From: Epiperipatus broadwayi
Lineage: Eukaryota; Onychophora; Udeonychophora; Euonychophora; Peripatidae
Length of the DNA stretch: 64,000 nucleotides
Direction: 5' to 3'
Assembly (NCBI GenBank): GCA_028023455.1
Contig: JAQFVV010012442.1
Span: 2,394,903 to 2,458,902, forward strand
The translations under genes were made by a program, and so were the position numbers. Shown piece by piece: positions 37,215 to 48,808 of the stretch (positions are counted from its first letter, which is position 1; each line of letters opens with the position of its first letter). Under the pieces are notes generated by a model, which made no database searches, was not told where the DNA came from, and saw nothing but the letters and a program-made list of their open reading frames with translations.

Positions 37215-39560
37215 TATCATCTTATCAGCTTATGAAAGGGGAAGCTCAACTGCTGATGCTGTCTGCCATTTCTGCCTTTTCATGGATCATGTGTGCAAGA
37301 AAAAGATGTTTGGCCAGTTGCAGTTCAATTCAACTTTCCCGGAGCCTTTGACTGTGTTAGGTTCGACATTCTCATTAGGGTTCTGGAGAAACTCCAAGTG
37401 CTACTGCCATACCTTCAGATGATTGAGAACCTTCTACATAATTGTGAAGGGTTTCTCTCACTGGACTGGATGGAAGAGTCTCTCCAGGATTTCATCCCTG
37501 TATCTCAATTCCCCAGGGCTCACCACTAAGTACACTCTTCTTTACAGCCTATGTAAACCCATTTCTATCATGCATCAAGGCAGTTCTCTCAGGAAGAGCC
37601 AACCCTTTTCTGGGAATAAGCATATGCCACATCTCCTGTATGGATGATGGAGTGTTTGTCATCTCAGGATGAGTTTACTAAGCTTGAGGAACTCTTGGAC
37701 CAATTCACTTGCAAATTCCATCTGAGGGTTAATGAAAGGAAATCAGCCATGTGGTCTATCTTGATAGGAAGCAAATCTCAGATAGATTTACAGCTCCCCC
37801 TCAGAAGTTCCTTCACTTCCATCTTGCCTTCCCCATCAGTTATGAGAAAAGCTTTAGAGAAACCCCTGCTATCCAAAATTGAAAGCACAATAAATTCCCT
37901 TTCCAAGATCTAACCTTTCACTGTTGAGAAAGGTCACACTTTTGAATGCAGTTGTTCTACCAAAAATTATTTATTATCTGGTTCACTTTTTCCCTACAAA
38001 CATCTTCATTATAAAGGTTGAAACCTTAAGCAGAAAGTTGTGCTGGGGGAGATCTCCTGTCATCAGCCTCAACTTGCTCCAAAAGTCCAGATCTCTAAAT
38101 GGATTAGGGCTTCATTCAATCAAGATATTCTTTATACAATGTACATATAACATCCTAGTAAAGATTTTTAAAGACAATATAAACATGGAAATTCCTCTTT
38201 TTCTAGAGAAGGTCAAGCCCACAGATAGCCACCCTCCTAGGAGAAAAAAATCTTTGGATTCAACTACAACTTATGATGGTGATCAATACAATCAAACCCT
38301 ATGATTCAACATCTTGGGAAAAGATAACCCACTGGGAGTCATATCAGGTATCAAATGTTGGAAAGTCCAAGACCCAAAATTTACTTTCAGTTGGGATTCC
38401 TCATATCATATGTTTGACCAAATTTCTTGAAGATGGAACTGAAGTTTGTGGACTTTCTTTTGAAGGTTAACCTCAGAGCCTTGCCCACTTCTATATTCCT
38501 TTGCTATCAGAGGAGATATAAAATTTCTACCATCTGCCCCTTATGCAAAATGCATGATGAGTCCATGGGCCACCTTCTTGGTCAATGTGAGGCATGAACT
38601 TGTCTTTATAACCTAGCTCAACTAAAATGATAAGACCAGGTCTGGCCCAAGTCCATCTAATTGCCACCTTTAAAAAGGGTATATTTGGTTCTATCTGATT
38701 ACCCATACAAATTAACTTTGTCATCAGGACTATCAGGTGCCAAGTCCTTTTTGAAAGGAATTTAGACTTTTCCATAAAGGTTTTATTTCTCAAGCTGCTT
38801 TGTAAGTCTATGGATAAATACAAAAGAAACTGTATGCCATCACTAGCAGATCAAACTTGGACCTTAGTGAGATTTTAGAATTTTCTTTGCCTCCAATTTT
38901 CATAATACCTCATGACATGCAGTCAATCTGGACTTGGTTTTGTTGGACTATTAAGGCCTTTCTTTTCTTTTGGACAATGGATGATTTTATTACTAACTAG
39001 CTTGTTGTCCCTCATACTGCCATATGTATATTATGTCTAATTTTCTGCATATTTTGAAATTTTAATTTAACCACCCCTTACTTAGGGTCTAGCAATTTAT
39101 ATGTCAATTTATTAGGGTTCAATATTGTTAGCTCATTTTACTAAATGTAAAATGTTATCCTATATTGTAAATGTACTTGCCACTGAATGGTTTATTTGGC
39201 ATTGTTACTCCAGTTTTTTCTCTTGCTTTTAAAACTATTTGACACTTGTATTGTATTTATATTGTAGCCCATTTACAATGTAACCCACTTATATTTGTTT
39301 ACCTGTTTACTTCATATTTGCTCAAGTGATTTGTTGATGACCCAGCATTGTGTTATCAGACTATGTATAATGTAATCAGAATCTTAGCTAGTTCAATAGT
39401 CAAATTGTATCTAGTATAAACCTTTTAAATCATTTGATTGTATTTATAATCCTTATCCATTTATTGTTTGTAATTTCTGACCTATCATAAGTGATTAATC
39501 CAATGAGACCTAGAATATGGACTAACCTTCTGTAATTTCTTAGAGTGTAAATAAACTTAA
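37215..39560 (+). pseudogene. Degenerate LINE with C-terminal zinc-finger
   Basis: Plus-strand fragments in shifting frames are read in order. AYERGSSTADAV near 37230 matches the RST-DA box of LINE reverse transcriptases, and VQFNFPGAFDCVRFDI (37320-37370) is motif A (from LDFSKAFDCV). ENLLHNCEGF follows. SICHISCMDDGVFVIS (37617-37665) holds a decayed YADD box as CMDD. RVNERKSAMW is motif D, and SLNGLGLHSIKIFF (38092-38133) is the GGLG box. Near 38540, CPLCKMHDESMGHLLGQC is a C-C-H-C zinc knuckle like those after the RT of R1/R2/NeSL-type LINEs. The 5' half is missing. 38.85-39.56 kb is probably 3' UTR. Stops and frameshifts make it a pseudogene. Confidence 0.75.
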
Positions 39561-40382
39561 TTTTTGAAAGTAGATCATCAACTCTAAGCTAATGAAATTA
39601 TTTTACTAATACTATTGATTTAAATAAATAAACAAATATTTAAATGCATTATTATATGTAATAGGATTTAAAAAATGATGATGTATAAAACATATCATAT
39701 ATCTAATTCTAGTTCATCTACCAAGATGAGTTTCAATCTTAGACCAAATTTAAAATACCAAAATTATTTTGTGCAACCCCAAAAAATAAGAAATATATTT
39801 GCCTGATTTTAAATCAACTCTAAATTAATTGGTTTATCAAATAAAGATGAATAACTAAAATAAAATATAAAGGAACATCAAGTGATGTTTTGCAATCAAT
39901 TAAATATCAATAAAAATAAAATATGTGTGGAACTCCAAATATATGTTGTGTGACAATAACACGAGATAAAAGTGGGAGTTGAGATTTGAAATATCATCTA
40001 TAATAATAAAAATAAATGTAATAAAAAATTGGTCATTTGTCTTTTATTATATTTTTATTTATATGTATTTAAAAAGAATGGGGAAGTATGGAGATGTTTA
40101 TTATAACTATAAAAAATTGAACTCTATTTATTCATTAATGCAATAATAAACAAACATTAAAAAAATATCTGTTATAATTTAAACCTTTTTCTACCCGATA
40201 TTTTCAAGTTAAATTTTGAACATATAAAAAAAAATGAAATATTTGAAAACATCTAAATCATCGGATAAAAACCTAAATGAGAACTAAATTAATCTCTCGA
40301 TCTTTTCATTGTGTGAATTCTATCATACCCACATATACATTTACATATCGTTGTCTAAAAAAATATCTACATATATGCATAA
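39561..40382. other. A+T-rich spacer
   Basis: No feature recognised. Confidence 0.5.
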
Positions 40383-41336
40383 AAACCACACCATATATAA
40401 ATGATACTGGAAAAATCAACATTGAGAAAGGTGTAAGACAAGGTGACTCCATATCTCCAAAACTTTTTACAGCAGTGCTGCAAGAAATATTTTGTGGATT
40501 AAAATGGGAAACTAAAGGAGTGAAAGTAAATGGAGAGTATTTAAGTCATTTAGATTTTGCAGATGATGTAGTTGTTTTTGCAAATAATGCTTCAGAGCTG
40601 CAGGACATGTTGCAGGAGTTAGCAGATGAAAGTAGAAAAGTAGGACTAAAGATAAATGTTAAAAAGACTAAAGTAATGTTTAATCGATTTGCTCAAAATA
40701 TGAAAATAAAGATTGATTATGAAGAATTAGAAGAAGTTAACAGTTACAAATACCTTGGTCAGATTATTAATACAGATGGAAACATAATGGAAGAAGTTAA
40801 TCATAGAATTAAACTTGGTTGGAGTGCTTTTGGTAGAAATAACTTGATACTAAAAGGAAATATGCCTATGTGTTTGAAAAGGAAGGTTTTTAATAAATGG
40901 ATTTTGCCAGTTCTTACTTATGGATCTGAGACTTGGACACTTAATAGAAGAGCAATACAAAGACTTCAGACCACTCAAAGAAGTATGGAGAGATGCATGT
41001 TGGGAGTAACAAGAAGGGATCGAAAACACAATGTATGGGTAAGACAACAAACAGGTGTTACTGACCTTATTGAAAAAATTAAGAGATTGAAATGGAGTTG
41101 GGCTGGACATATTGCTAGAAGAAATGATAATAGATGGCCAATTGAAATTTTAAATTGGATTCCAAGAGATTGTAAAAGACCCAGAAAGAGACCACATGTG
41201 AGATGGATGGATGAAATAAGAAAATGTGCAGGGGTGTTGTGGAGAAGAGAAGCTAAAGATCGGAGAAGATGGATTAAACTTGGAGAGACCTTCATCCTGC
41301 AGTGGATTGATAATGGTTAATAATGATGATGATGAT
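40383..41336 (+). CDS. 5'-truncated RTE-type LINE: C-terminal part of reverse transcriptase
   Basis: The open frame from 40277 to 41320 is uninterrupted, but homology starts near 40383 (YINDTGKINIEKGVRQGDSI), so the upstream codons are host sequence and the ATG is not the native start. Motifs in order: VRQGDSISPKLF (RT motif B), LDFADDVVVFAN (motif C with FADD), KVGLKINVKKTKVM (motif D), YLGQIIN (motif E), then KWILPVLTYGSETW, QRSMERCMLGV, WAGHIARRNDNRW and RPHVRWMDEIRK. The AP endonuclease and first RT motifs are gone, the usual result of incomplete reverse transcription. A GATGATGATGAT tail follows the stop (41323-41336). The open frame suggests a fairly recent insertion. Confidence 0.88.
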
Positions 41337-42886
41337 ATAAATGAAAGTCTATTCATATTCACTCGCTATTTATTGATCCATCATAGCCTCCGATTCTTTG
41401 TTTCAAATCCTAAAGTATAGAAATAAATTTTCTTTGAATAGAAAAGATAAGCATGGGTGGTAAGTCACTCAAATTCAAATTTAATTCCCTTCGCATTTAA
41501 CTTTCAATGTTTTCTTCCAAGTAGATAATTATCCAGCTTCACTGGCTGTTTTAATTTTTCTTTTCATTAGCAATAATGTGCAAAAGAATTTCTGTAATGA
41601 CACAATCCATTTTAAATTATGTGAAGGTTTAATACTAGCTTTTTTTTATGTCTTTTTTTTTTTTTTTGACTTACTAGACTGGAGTTTAAAATTGCTTATT
41701 ATAATATAAATTGAATTGATCTATATTGTAGATTTTTGGGATGTGAAATACAATATCCACAAAACATAATGGGGTGTATATCCATTGCAAATAAATGAAT
41801 GTAATCCTGGATTTTTAAACACAGAATATATTTACATAGCTGATCTGCAATACAATGCATTTTTGAGGGGATTTTCCTTCTTTCATATTTTTGTCACTTC
41901 CTCAGGAATTTCATCAGCAAGCTGCCCATTAAATGTGCAGATGGTTAAATTGTTTATTCTTCCATATTTATGAATTAACTATTTAAATAATAAAATTTAA
42001 TACATTTTTGAAGACAGAGAAAAATAATCCATTATATGCAATGACAAAATGATGAGAACTCAAATTGCAGTGTCTTGGTTCTATTTATAATATACTCTTG
42101 ATGACATTATTGTTAACGACTGTTGAAAATCACTCGAATTTTACCCGATGATAAAGGATCTGTTCAAGAAAGTTTTGCCTCTCTTTTGTAAGTGAAGTGG
42201 AGATTTTAAGAGAATTGTATACATTGAAAATGAAATATATGTTTGATATGATTTTTTTTTTCCATTTTAAACCAAAATAAAAAATTTATATTACAGTTTT
42301 GATACTTTCTAATGGATATATAGTTTGCAAACAAATATATGTGAAACATAATAACATTTCATTTTGTAATAGGAGTTGCTATGGTGATTACAATAACAAA
42401 AGTTGAAATGTGTAATACTTAATAACAATGTTGATTTTAGTCAAGTAATCTTATGTTTAACTATTTCTAAAATCTCTTTATTTATTTACCTGTTTGTATA
42501 ATTCTTTGAGATTGATTAAAACAAATTTAGAATTTTGAAGCTAAAATTAGCAGTGAAAAATATTATTTAAAACAGTAGGTTGCCATGGTTATCAAGTTAA
42601 TTTTGTATTTCAAGATCTCCATTATCCATGGATCAAGTGAAAGGAAAACCAAACAAGATCAACAAACTATCATTTTATTAATACTTTAACCTACAGTTAA
42701 TCTGAATACTTACAATATATACATATATAATATTATAATTTGATGTCTGTATTTCCTCAAAGCAATATTCGTAATTATATAATTGATTATTTTTAAATAC
42801 AGTAATCAGATATATTTTAAAAATTTTATCCACTTAGGAGGCTTTTGACTATCCCCGTAGTTTTTGTCAACTAACACTTTGAAAGG
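41337..42886. other. A+T-rich intergenic sequence
   Basis: Contains a T-run at 41651-41668; no genes recognised. Confidence 0.5.
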
Positions 42887-43105
42887 CTAACCTTTCCACA
42901 TTTCTGTGATCTTAACATCTGCTGCCTGCCTGTTAATTAAGTCATGTTTGTATTTGTATATTATCATAGCTTCTTTTATTTTTCTTTTGTTATTTTTTTC
43001 AATTTGCAATATTTTAACGTTATTGTAATTGAAGTTAAAACCATAAGTACATAAATTATTTAAGCCAATAAACATCACATGATCATTATTTCTTATGCTT
43101 GCTCT
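42887..43105 (-). pseudogene. PLE endonuclease C-terminal fragment, minus strand
   Basis: The 63-codon frame ending at 42887 reads YGFNFNYNNVKILQIEKNNK, then RKIKEAMIIYKYKHDLINRQ and ITEMWKG. It parallels the end of the PLE at 57271-61708 (YGFKFNNRDIKIIQIE, KIKEAMMISRN, TTELWEI), including the catalytic glutamate of KIKEAM. Only the last part of the GIY-YIG domain is left. Confidence 0.8.
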
Positions 43106-43279
43106 TAACAGTTATTAAAACAGGCAAAACTCTCTATTCATATTGTCATTCGTGCAAGCCAGAGTAATCAATCACTGGATACTAGAAGGCTTGTGCATAA
43201 AATCCCCATCTAGTGCCTACTCATCCAATATCCCTAGAGAAATTTGTGGCTTATGGTCTTCATCTAGGTGCAGTGCTCT

Positions 43280-43450
43280 CAGATCCAAGGTTCTTCACTG
43301 ATGAAGGCCACAAGCCAGAAAAATAAAAATAAAAGAAGCTATGCTAATATACAAATACAAACATGACTTAATTAACAGACAGACAGCAAACGTTAAGCTC
43401 ACCGAATTGTGGAAATGTTAGCCTTTCAAAATGTTAATTGACAAATCCTC
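43280..43450 (+). pseudogene. PLE tail fragment, plus strand, fused to a hammerhead-like core
   Basis: From about 43325 the plus strand encodes KIKEAMLIYKYKHDLINRQ and then TELWKC, the same PLE tail as at 42887-43105 but inverted. Immediately upstream is CACTGATGA, a GGC/GCC hairpin and then AGAAA (43293-43320), resembling a hammerhead core; the cleavage-side sequence is replaced by the PLE fragment. Confidence 0.65.
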
Positions 43451-43495
43451 CTTAGTGAATAAAATTTTATATATATATATATATATAGTTTTTAG

Positions 43496-43677
43496 TTACT
43501 GAGGCTATAACCTCGATAATATGTGTATAAAATGTGATAGTAGGGACCTCTACAGGTGTTTTAACCACAAGCTTACGCTATGGAAGAAAAGATAGCGTAA
43601 GCTTATGGTTAAAACACCTGTAGAGGTCCCTACTATCGCATTTTATACGCATATTATTGAGGTTATAGCCTCAGTAA
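43496..43677. repeat. 182-bp near-perfect palindrome
   Basis: Two 86-bp arms (43496-43581 and 43592-43677) separated by a 10-bp loop, GGAAGAAAAG. The ends read TTACTGAGGCTATAACCTC and its complement. Only about four positions fail to pair as DNA, and three of these would be G-U pairs in a plus-strand RNA. It is preceded by a TA run. A fold-back miniature element or an RNA hairpin are the two readings. Confidence 0.9.
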
Positions 43678-44239
43678 ATATTACTTACATAATCAATGTG
43701 CGTTTAATAAATTTATAATTAAATAATAAGCTAATTAAAATTATTTAACTGCTCTCATTTAAGAAATTATAAAGAAGTAAATACATAACTGATTTTTAAT
43801 TTGCAAATGATAAAAGCAAAAAAAAAAAGCAGTATTGGAAAAGTAAATGAAAACAATTTAATAAAGTTTTTGTTTGTTTTCCCAAACCAAAGTGTTTTAA
43901 TTTGAAGAATATCCTAAAATATGTAAATTTATGAAGGCCTTTTTATTTTCCAGATATGATCAAGGAGTGTGATTGCTTTTAAAATCACTGCTTGAAAGAA
44001 TAGGACCAACATTTTTTTATGCTTTATTTCCTTCATTTGTAATATGTAATCTGACTTCTTATCAGAGTCAGAAGAAATAGCTAAACTATTCCTATGATTA
44101 TGTAGTAATCCATTCTCTATTTATGCCTAAATGTGTTTTACATCTGAGAATATGAAATAAACATCAACAGTGTATGTTTTGAATATCATTATGTAATGTT
44201 ATAACTGAAACACAGGCTTATTCTATACCTGTGTCTATA
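43678..44239. other. A+T-rich spacer
   Basis: No feature recognised. Confidence 0.5.
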
Positions 44240-44640
44240 TATGTAATATATAGGGTATATGAGCACAGACTTTCAGATGTCCCATCACTCTCCACTCTAT
44301 CTAATAACACTGATACACTCAAGCACATATATGCTGAAAAGATAAATAATCACCGATATACATATTTCATGCTAAACCAGCAATCATCAGTTGGTCCAGA
44401 TTATCATCTCCCACACATATATACTATAAGTGCTCAGATATATATTAAGATAGACAATCTTCATACTTTAATGGACAGGCTCCAATCGACTACACATTCC
44501 AACTCTTCAACCATCCATCTAATTGAAAATCTGATGATGGAATGCTCAAAGACCACCCTGAGGCTGAGATTCTTGTCACACCCATGTTGACTTAAGGTCA
44601 ATCTGAACCCCACATTTACAGGACATAATCCATTTAATAC
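44240..44640 (-). repeat. Family A, single unit
   Basis: Contains all the family A landmarks in minus orientation: CATCAGTTGGTCCAGATTAT, CTCCCACACATATA, ATTAAGATAG, CCATCCATCTAATTGAAAAT and CACACCCATGTTGACTTAAG. It is about 400 nt long and non-coding; an open frame of 119 codons across it reflects chance and is not shared by other copies. Confidence 0.8.
44351..44397 (-). ncRNA. Hammerhead-like motif, family A copy 6
   Basis: On the minus strand: CTGGACCAA, core CTGATGA, stem II TGCT/AGCA with loop GGTTT, intact GAAA, an ATA/TAT stem III with loop TG, then TCGGT. The base pair next to the core (10.1-11.1) is T-T instead of G-C. Confidence 0.6.
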
Positions 44641-46515
44641 ATATGCAAGGATGGGCAGACATCTCTACAATGTAATGTTAGTAAATTAAATGTTAACATT
44701 GATGTTGTCATAAGTGGCAAACAAATTTAAATGAAAGTGTTTATTACTTCAAGAAAGAAAAAAGATATAAAAGTAAAACATAATATAATAGCAGAGATGA
44801 GTATTGTCTTGCAATGACAATATCAATCTATGTACAATAAATATGTCCATATGTATAATAAGCTGTTTCACTATTCTGTTGATATCATTTTGTGATGCTA
44901 TCTTTTATCTTCTTTCACAAACAATTTTTTCTTTTCTGAACGATTAAAACACTGTCTTCTCCAAAATATTCTATTTTTGCCATATATTTTAATGAAAACA
45001 AGCAATGTTAGACTTCTTTGGAATATTTTTCAGATAATCTTTATAATGTAAACAGTATATACTTTTTGCATAGAAATTATACTGAAATTCATTATAAAAT
45101 TATTTAGAAAATTGTCTATTGTCCATTACTGTCATATGATCAATCTCATGAAGAGGTGATTTCATAATAGTAAAAGAGCCTACTATCACATTCACTAAGT
45201 TAAAGACATAATGATTGCTATGATCAATTAAAATAGTTTTTTTAGAACTATACTGAGTATTTTTTAAATATTTCCAAGGCTTTTATATTATATTGATAAG
45301 AGATCCATATCTAAAGTCCATGCAACAGAGAAGATGAAATGATAGCAATATATAACAGTTTACTTGCAAATTTATTTTACTATGATGAAATATCATTTTA
45401 TCCTGTTAAGGAAGTAGTAGTACACTGGAGTTTTTGTGTTGCAACTCAACATCTGATTTTAGCTGTCTGCATATTAACATCCAAGAAATTAAAATTATCT
45501 CATGGACTCATAATGCTAATCATCCTTGGTAAAATGAGATGACTTTTTTTCAATGGTCTCTGATAAAATATTTAAGGTATTTTAAACAATAATTGGAAAA
45601 CCAAGTTTTAAAATATGGAATTTAGGGAAAATACTATTATTTACATGATATAAATTCAGGATTCAAGATGGTGTAGTATTTGTTTTTACTTTTAATTAAT
45701 ATATTTTGTAAAAACTGTGACGATTTTCAACAAAACTACATTATAGAATATATTCATATAATGACTCATATGATTTCATTATAAAAATTTAAATAGCAAA
45801 GATATAATAAGTTGAAATAACAGCATACTTTGGGATTTAAATACAGCATGATATCTGAATATGTTATATCAAATAGCCAACAATATTGAATTTCTTGATT
45901 TTTCTGTGTGATAATATTCTATCTATTTATTTTTTTGGTCATATAATTTCATATACATGTAATTTAGACTTCTTGTTTTAAACTCTTTATTGCAAAATTT
46001 TGTGTACAATCTGACATTTCAACTGTCCTGCAGTTTTCTTCATAATTATGACACATTGATAAATAAAATAGTATAAATAAAATAAACAAATAATAATACA
46101 AAACAATGAAATGAATAAAACAAAATAAAAAATAAGCACAACAAAATATAAATACAAGTTAAAATACAAAAACTTCAACATATAAAAATGGTGATCATGT
46201 GATGTTTGGTGGTATAAATAAAGTAATTAAAAAAAAAAATCAGAATTAATGAAATATAAAATATGAACAAATTTAAAAATCTATATTCTTGTCTGCATAC
46301 ACTATTATCTCTTATTGTTTTTAACAGTCTCTAATTATTATTGTTTATTTTTATTGCATTAATTATTAATGAGAAAATAGTAGTAATCTTATAAGTTCAA
46401 AAAGATAGAAATATTTATGACTTTACTTTTAAATATCTACTTTTATGTAAGAACTATTTAACTTTTTAAATATTTTCTTTTTTGTTTTTGAATCACACAC
46501 TGATATATATATATA
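44641..46515. other. A+T-rich intergenic sequence
   Basis: Open frames at 45339-45542 and 45987-46181 are short and unsupported. A TA run ends at 46515. Confidence 0.5.
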
Positions 46516-46656
46516 TGAAAAACAAAAAAACAAGTTAAACTTGCTAATGCTTGTATTTATGATCAATAGATGGCGTTTTACCAAAAACACCGTCAAAGCA
46601 TATGTTTGTTTACATAAATGTCAGAGTAAGCATTCACTATCTCTTTTGTTAGTTCC

Positions 46657-46706
46657 ACCCTCAGATCATGATTTCAAACTGATTTCCTATCATCAGTGAA
46701 GGATAG
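46657..46706 (-). ncRNA. Hammerhead-like motif, family B copy 1
   Basis: Minus strand: CCTTCA, CTGATGA, a stem II weakened to AGG/GTT, GAAA, stem III ATC/GAT with loop AT, cleavage site ATC, and TGAGGG completing a six-pair stem I. Confidence 0.65.
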
Positions 46707-47056
46707 GAATAAGAAACTAGATCTAAACACTCACTCCGAGCGTTTATGAAACAATTGCTATTCAGCTTGCAAGTGTGAATCTTTTAGACATGTATTGTCT
46801 TCAAACTCAGCATAGCAAGCCAGATAGCTATATGGGTCTGATATCAGTTCAGTATCACGACATAGTTGAAGCCTCTGCAATATATATCATTGCAAGAAAA
46901 CTTCAAAGGTACATTTATGTAAAACAAAAAACAAGTTAAACTTGCTAATGCTTGTCTTTATGGTCAATAGATGGCGTTTTACCAAAAACACCGTCAAACA
47001 TATGTTTGTTTACATAAAAGTCAGAGAAAGCATTCACTATCTCTTTCATTAGTTCC

Positions 47057-47106
47057 ACCCTCAGATCATGATTTTAAGCTGATTTGCTATCATCAGTGAA
47101 GGATAG
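47057..47106 (-). ncRNA. Hammerhead-like motif, family B copy 2
   Basis: Minus strand: stem I CCTTCA/TGAGGG, core CTGATGA, stem II AGC/GCT, then TAAAAT with the G of GAAA replaced (TTAAAA), stem III and ATC cleavage site intact. Confidence 0.6.
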
Positions 47107-47456
47107 GAATAAGAAACTAGATCTAAACACTCACTCTGACCATTTATGAAACAATATCTAATCAGCTTGCAAGCGTGAATCTTTTAGACATGTAATGTCT
47201 TCAAACTCAGATAGCAAGCCAGATAGCTATATGGGTCTGATATCAGTTCAGTATCACCACATAGTAGAAGCCTCTGCAATATATATCATTGCAAGAAAAC
47301 TTCAATAGTACATTTATGAAAAACAAAAAACAAGTTAAACTTGCTAACGCTTGTATTTATAATCAATAGATGGTGTTTTACCAAAAACACCATCAAAGGG
47401 TATGTTTGTTCACATAAACATCAGAGTAAGCATTCACTATCTCTTTCATTAGTTCC

Positions 47457-47506
47457 ACCCTCATATCATGATTTCAAGCTGATTTGCTATCATCAGTGAA
47501 GGATAG
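47457..47506 (-). ncRNA. Hammerhead-like motif, family B copy 3
   Basis: Minus strand: CTGATGA, stem II AGC/GCT, GAAA and stem I present; the cleavage-site base C17 is A here (ATGATA in place of ATGATC). A remains allowed at that position. Confidence 0.65.
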
Positions 47507-47838
47507 GAATAAGAAACTAGATCTAAACATTCACTCTGACCGTTTATGAAAAATTTTCTATTCAGCTTGCAAGCATGAATCTTTTAGACATGTAATGTCT
47601 TCAAACTCAGCATAGCAAGCCAGATAGCTATATGGGTCTGATATCTGTTCAGTATCACCACATAGTAGAAGCCTCTGCAATATATATATCATTGCAAGAA
47701 AACTTCAAAGGTACATTTATCTGGCTAGCTATGCTGAGTTTGAAGACATTACATGTCTAAAAGATTTGTGCTTGCAAGCTGAATAGAAATTGTTTCATAA
47801 ACACTCAGAGTGAGTGTTTAGATGTAGTTTCTTATTCT

Positions 47839-47888
47839 TATCCTTCACTGATGATAGCAAATCAACTTGAAATCATGATCTGAGTGTG
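47839..47888 (+). ncRNA. Hammerhead-like motif, family B copy 4
   Basis: Plus strand: TATCCTTCA, CTGATGA, weakened stem II AGC/ACT, GAAA, stem III ATC/GAT, cleavage site ATC at 47878-47880, then TGAGTG. Confidence 0.65.
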
Positions 47889-48233
47889 GACCTAACGAAA
47901 GAGATAGTGAATGCTTACTCTGACATTTATGTAAACAAACATACGCTTTGACAATGTTTTTGTTAAAATGCCATCTATTGATCATAAATACAAGCATTAG
48001 CAAGTTTAACTTGTTTTTGTTTTTCATGAATGTACTTTTGAAGTTTTCTTGCAATGATATATATTGCAGAGGCTTCTACTATGTGGTGATACTGAACTAA
48101 TATCAGACCCATGTAGCTATCTGGCTTGCTATGCTGAGTTTGAAGACATTACGTGTCTAAAAGCATCATGCTTGCAAACTGAATAGAAATTGTTTTATAA
48201 ATGCTTGGAGTGTTTAGATCTAGTTTCTTATTC

Positions 48234-48284
48234 CTATCCTTCACTGATGATAGCAAATCAGCTTGAAATCATGATCTGAGGGTG
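48234..48284 (+). ncRNA. Hammerhead-like motif, family B copy 5
   Basis: Plus strand, the cleanest of the family: stem I CCTTCA/TGAGGG, core CTGATGA, stem II AGC/GCT with loop AAATCA, GAAA, stem III ATC/GAT, cleavage after 48276. Only the usual G-C next to the core (10.1-11.1) is T-T. Confidence 0.72.
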
Positions 48285-48635
48285 GAACTAATGAAAGTGA
48301 TAGTGAATGCTTACTCTGACATTTATGTAAACAAACATATGCTCTGACGATATTTTTGTTAAAATGCCATTTATTGATCATAAATACAAGCATTAGCAAG
48401 TTTAACTTGTTTTTTGTTTTTCATAAATGTACCTTTGAAGTTTTCTTGCAATGATATATATTGCAGAGGCTTCTACTATGTGGTGATACTGAGCTGATAT
48501 CAGACCCATATAGCTATCTGGCTTTCTATGCTGTGTTTAAAGACATTAGGTGTCTAAAAAATTCACTCTTGCAAGCTGAATAGAAATTGTTTCATAAACA
48601 CTCAGAGTGAGTGTTTAGATCTAGTTTCTTATTCC

Positions 48636-48685
48636 TATTTTTCACTGACGATAGCAAATCAGCTTGAAATCATGATCTGAGGGTG
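48636..48685 (+). ncRNA. Hammerhead-like motif, family B copy 6
   Basis: Plus strand: core CTGACGA, still within the CUGANGA consensus, stem II AGC/GCT, GAAA, stem III and ATC cleavage site intact; stem I strand is TTTTCA, leaving a C-to-T change tolerated as a G-U pair. Confidence 0.65.
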
Positions 48686-48777
48686 GAACTAAAGAAAGAG
48701 ATAGTGAATGCTTACTCTGACATTTATGTAAACAAACATATGCTTTGACGGTGTTTTTGGTAAAACGCCATCTATTG

Positions 48778-48782
<5 letters not shown>

Positions 48783-48808
<26 letters not shown>

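Larger units (their letters stand above)
46516..48782. repeat. Family B array: six ~400-nt monomers, three each way
   Basis: Three monomers with the ribozyme on the minus strand (46516-47715) meet three with it on the plus strand (47716-48782). The predicted cleavage points lie at 46663/46664, 47063/47064 and 47463/47464 (exactly 400 apart), then 47880/47881, 48276/48277 and 48677/48678 (396 and 401 apart). Shared words include CAAGTTAAACTTGCTAA, CACTATCTCTTTCATTAG, TAGCTATATGGGTCTGATAT and AAGAAACTAGATCTAAACA. No unit has a conserved open frame. TA runs flank both ends. High similarity between units points to recent amplification. Confidence 0.92.

Noticed and set aside
40850-41362. Several minus-strand frames of 70-106 codons
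   Set aside because: They are shadows of the RTE reverse transcriptase on the plus strand.
44231-44590. 119-codon open frame
   Set aside because: It lies across a family A ribozyme repeat and is not open in the other copies.
47845-48054. 69-codon open frame in the ~400-nt array
   Set aside because: It is antisense to the repeat unit and not kept in the other monomers.
46516-48782. CRISPR-like array
   Set aside because: Units are ~400 nt long with no short conserved repeat and variable spacer pattern, and the genome is eukaryotic.
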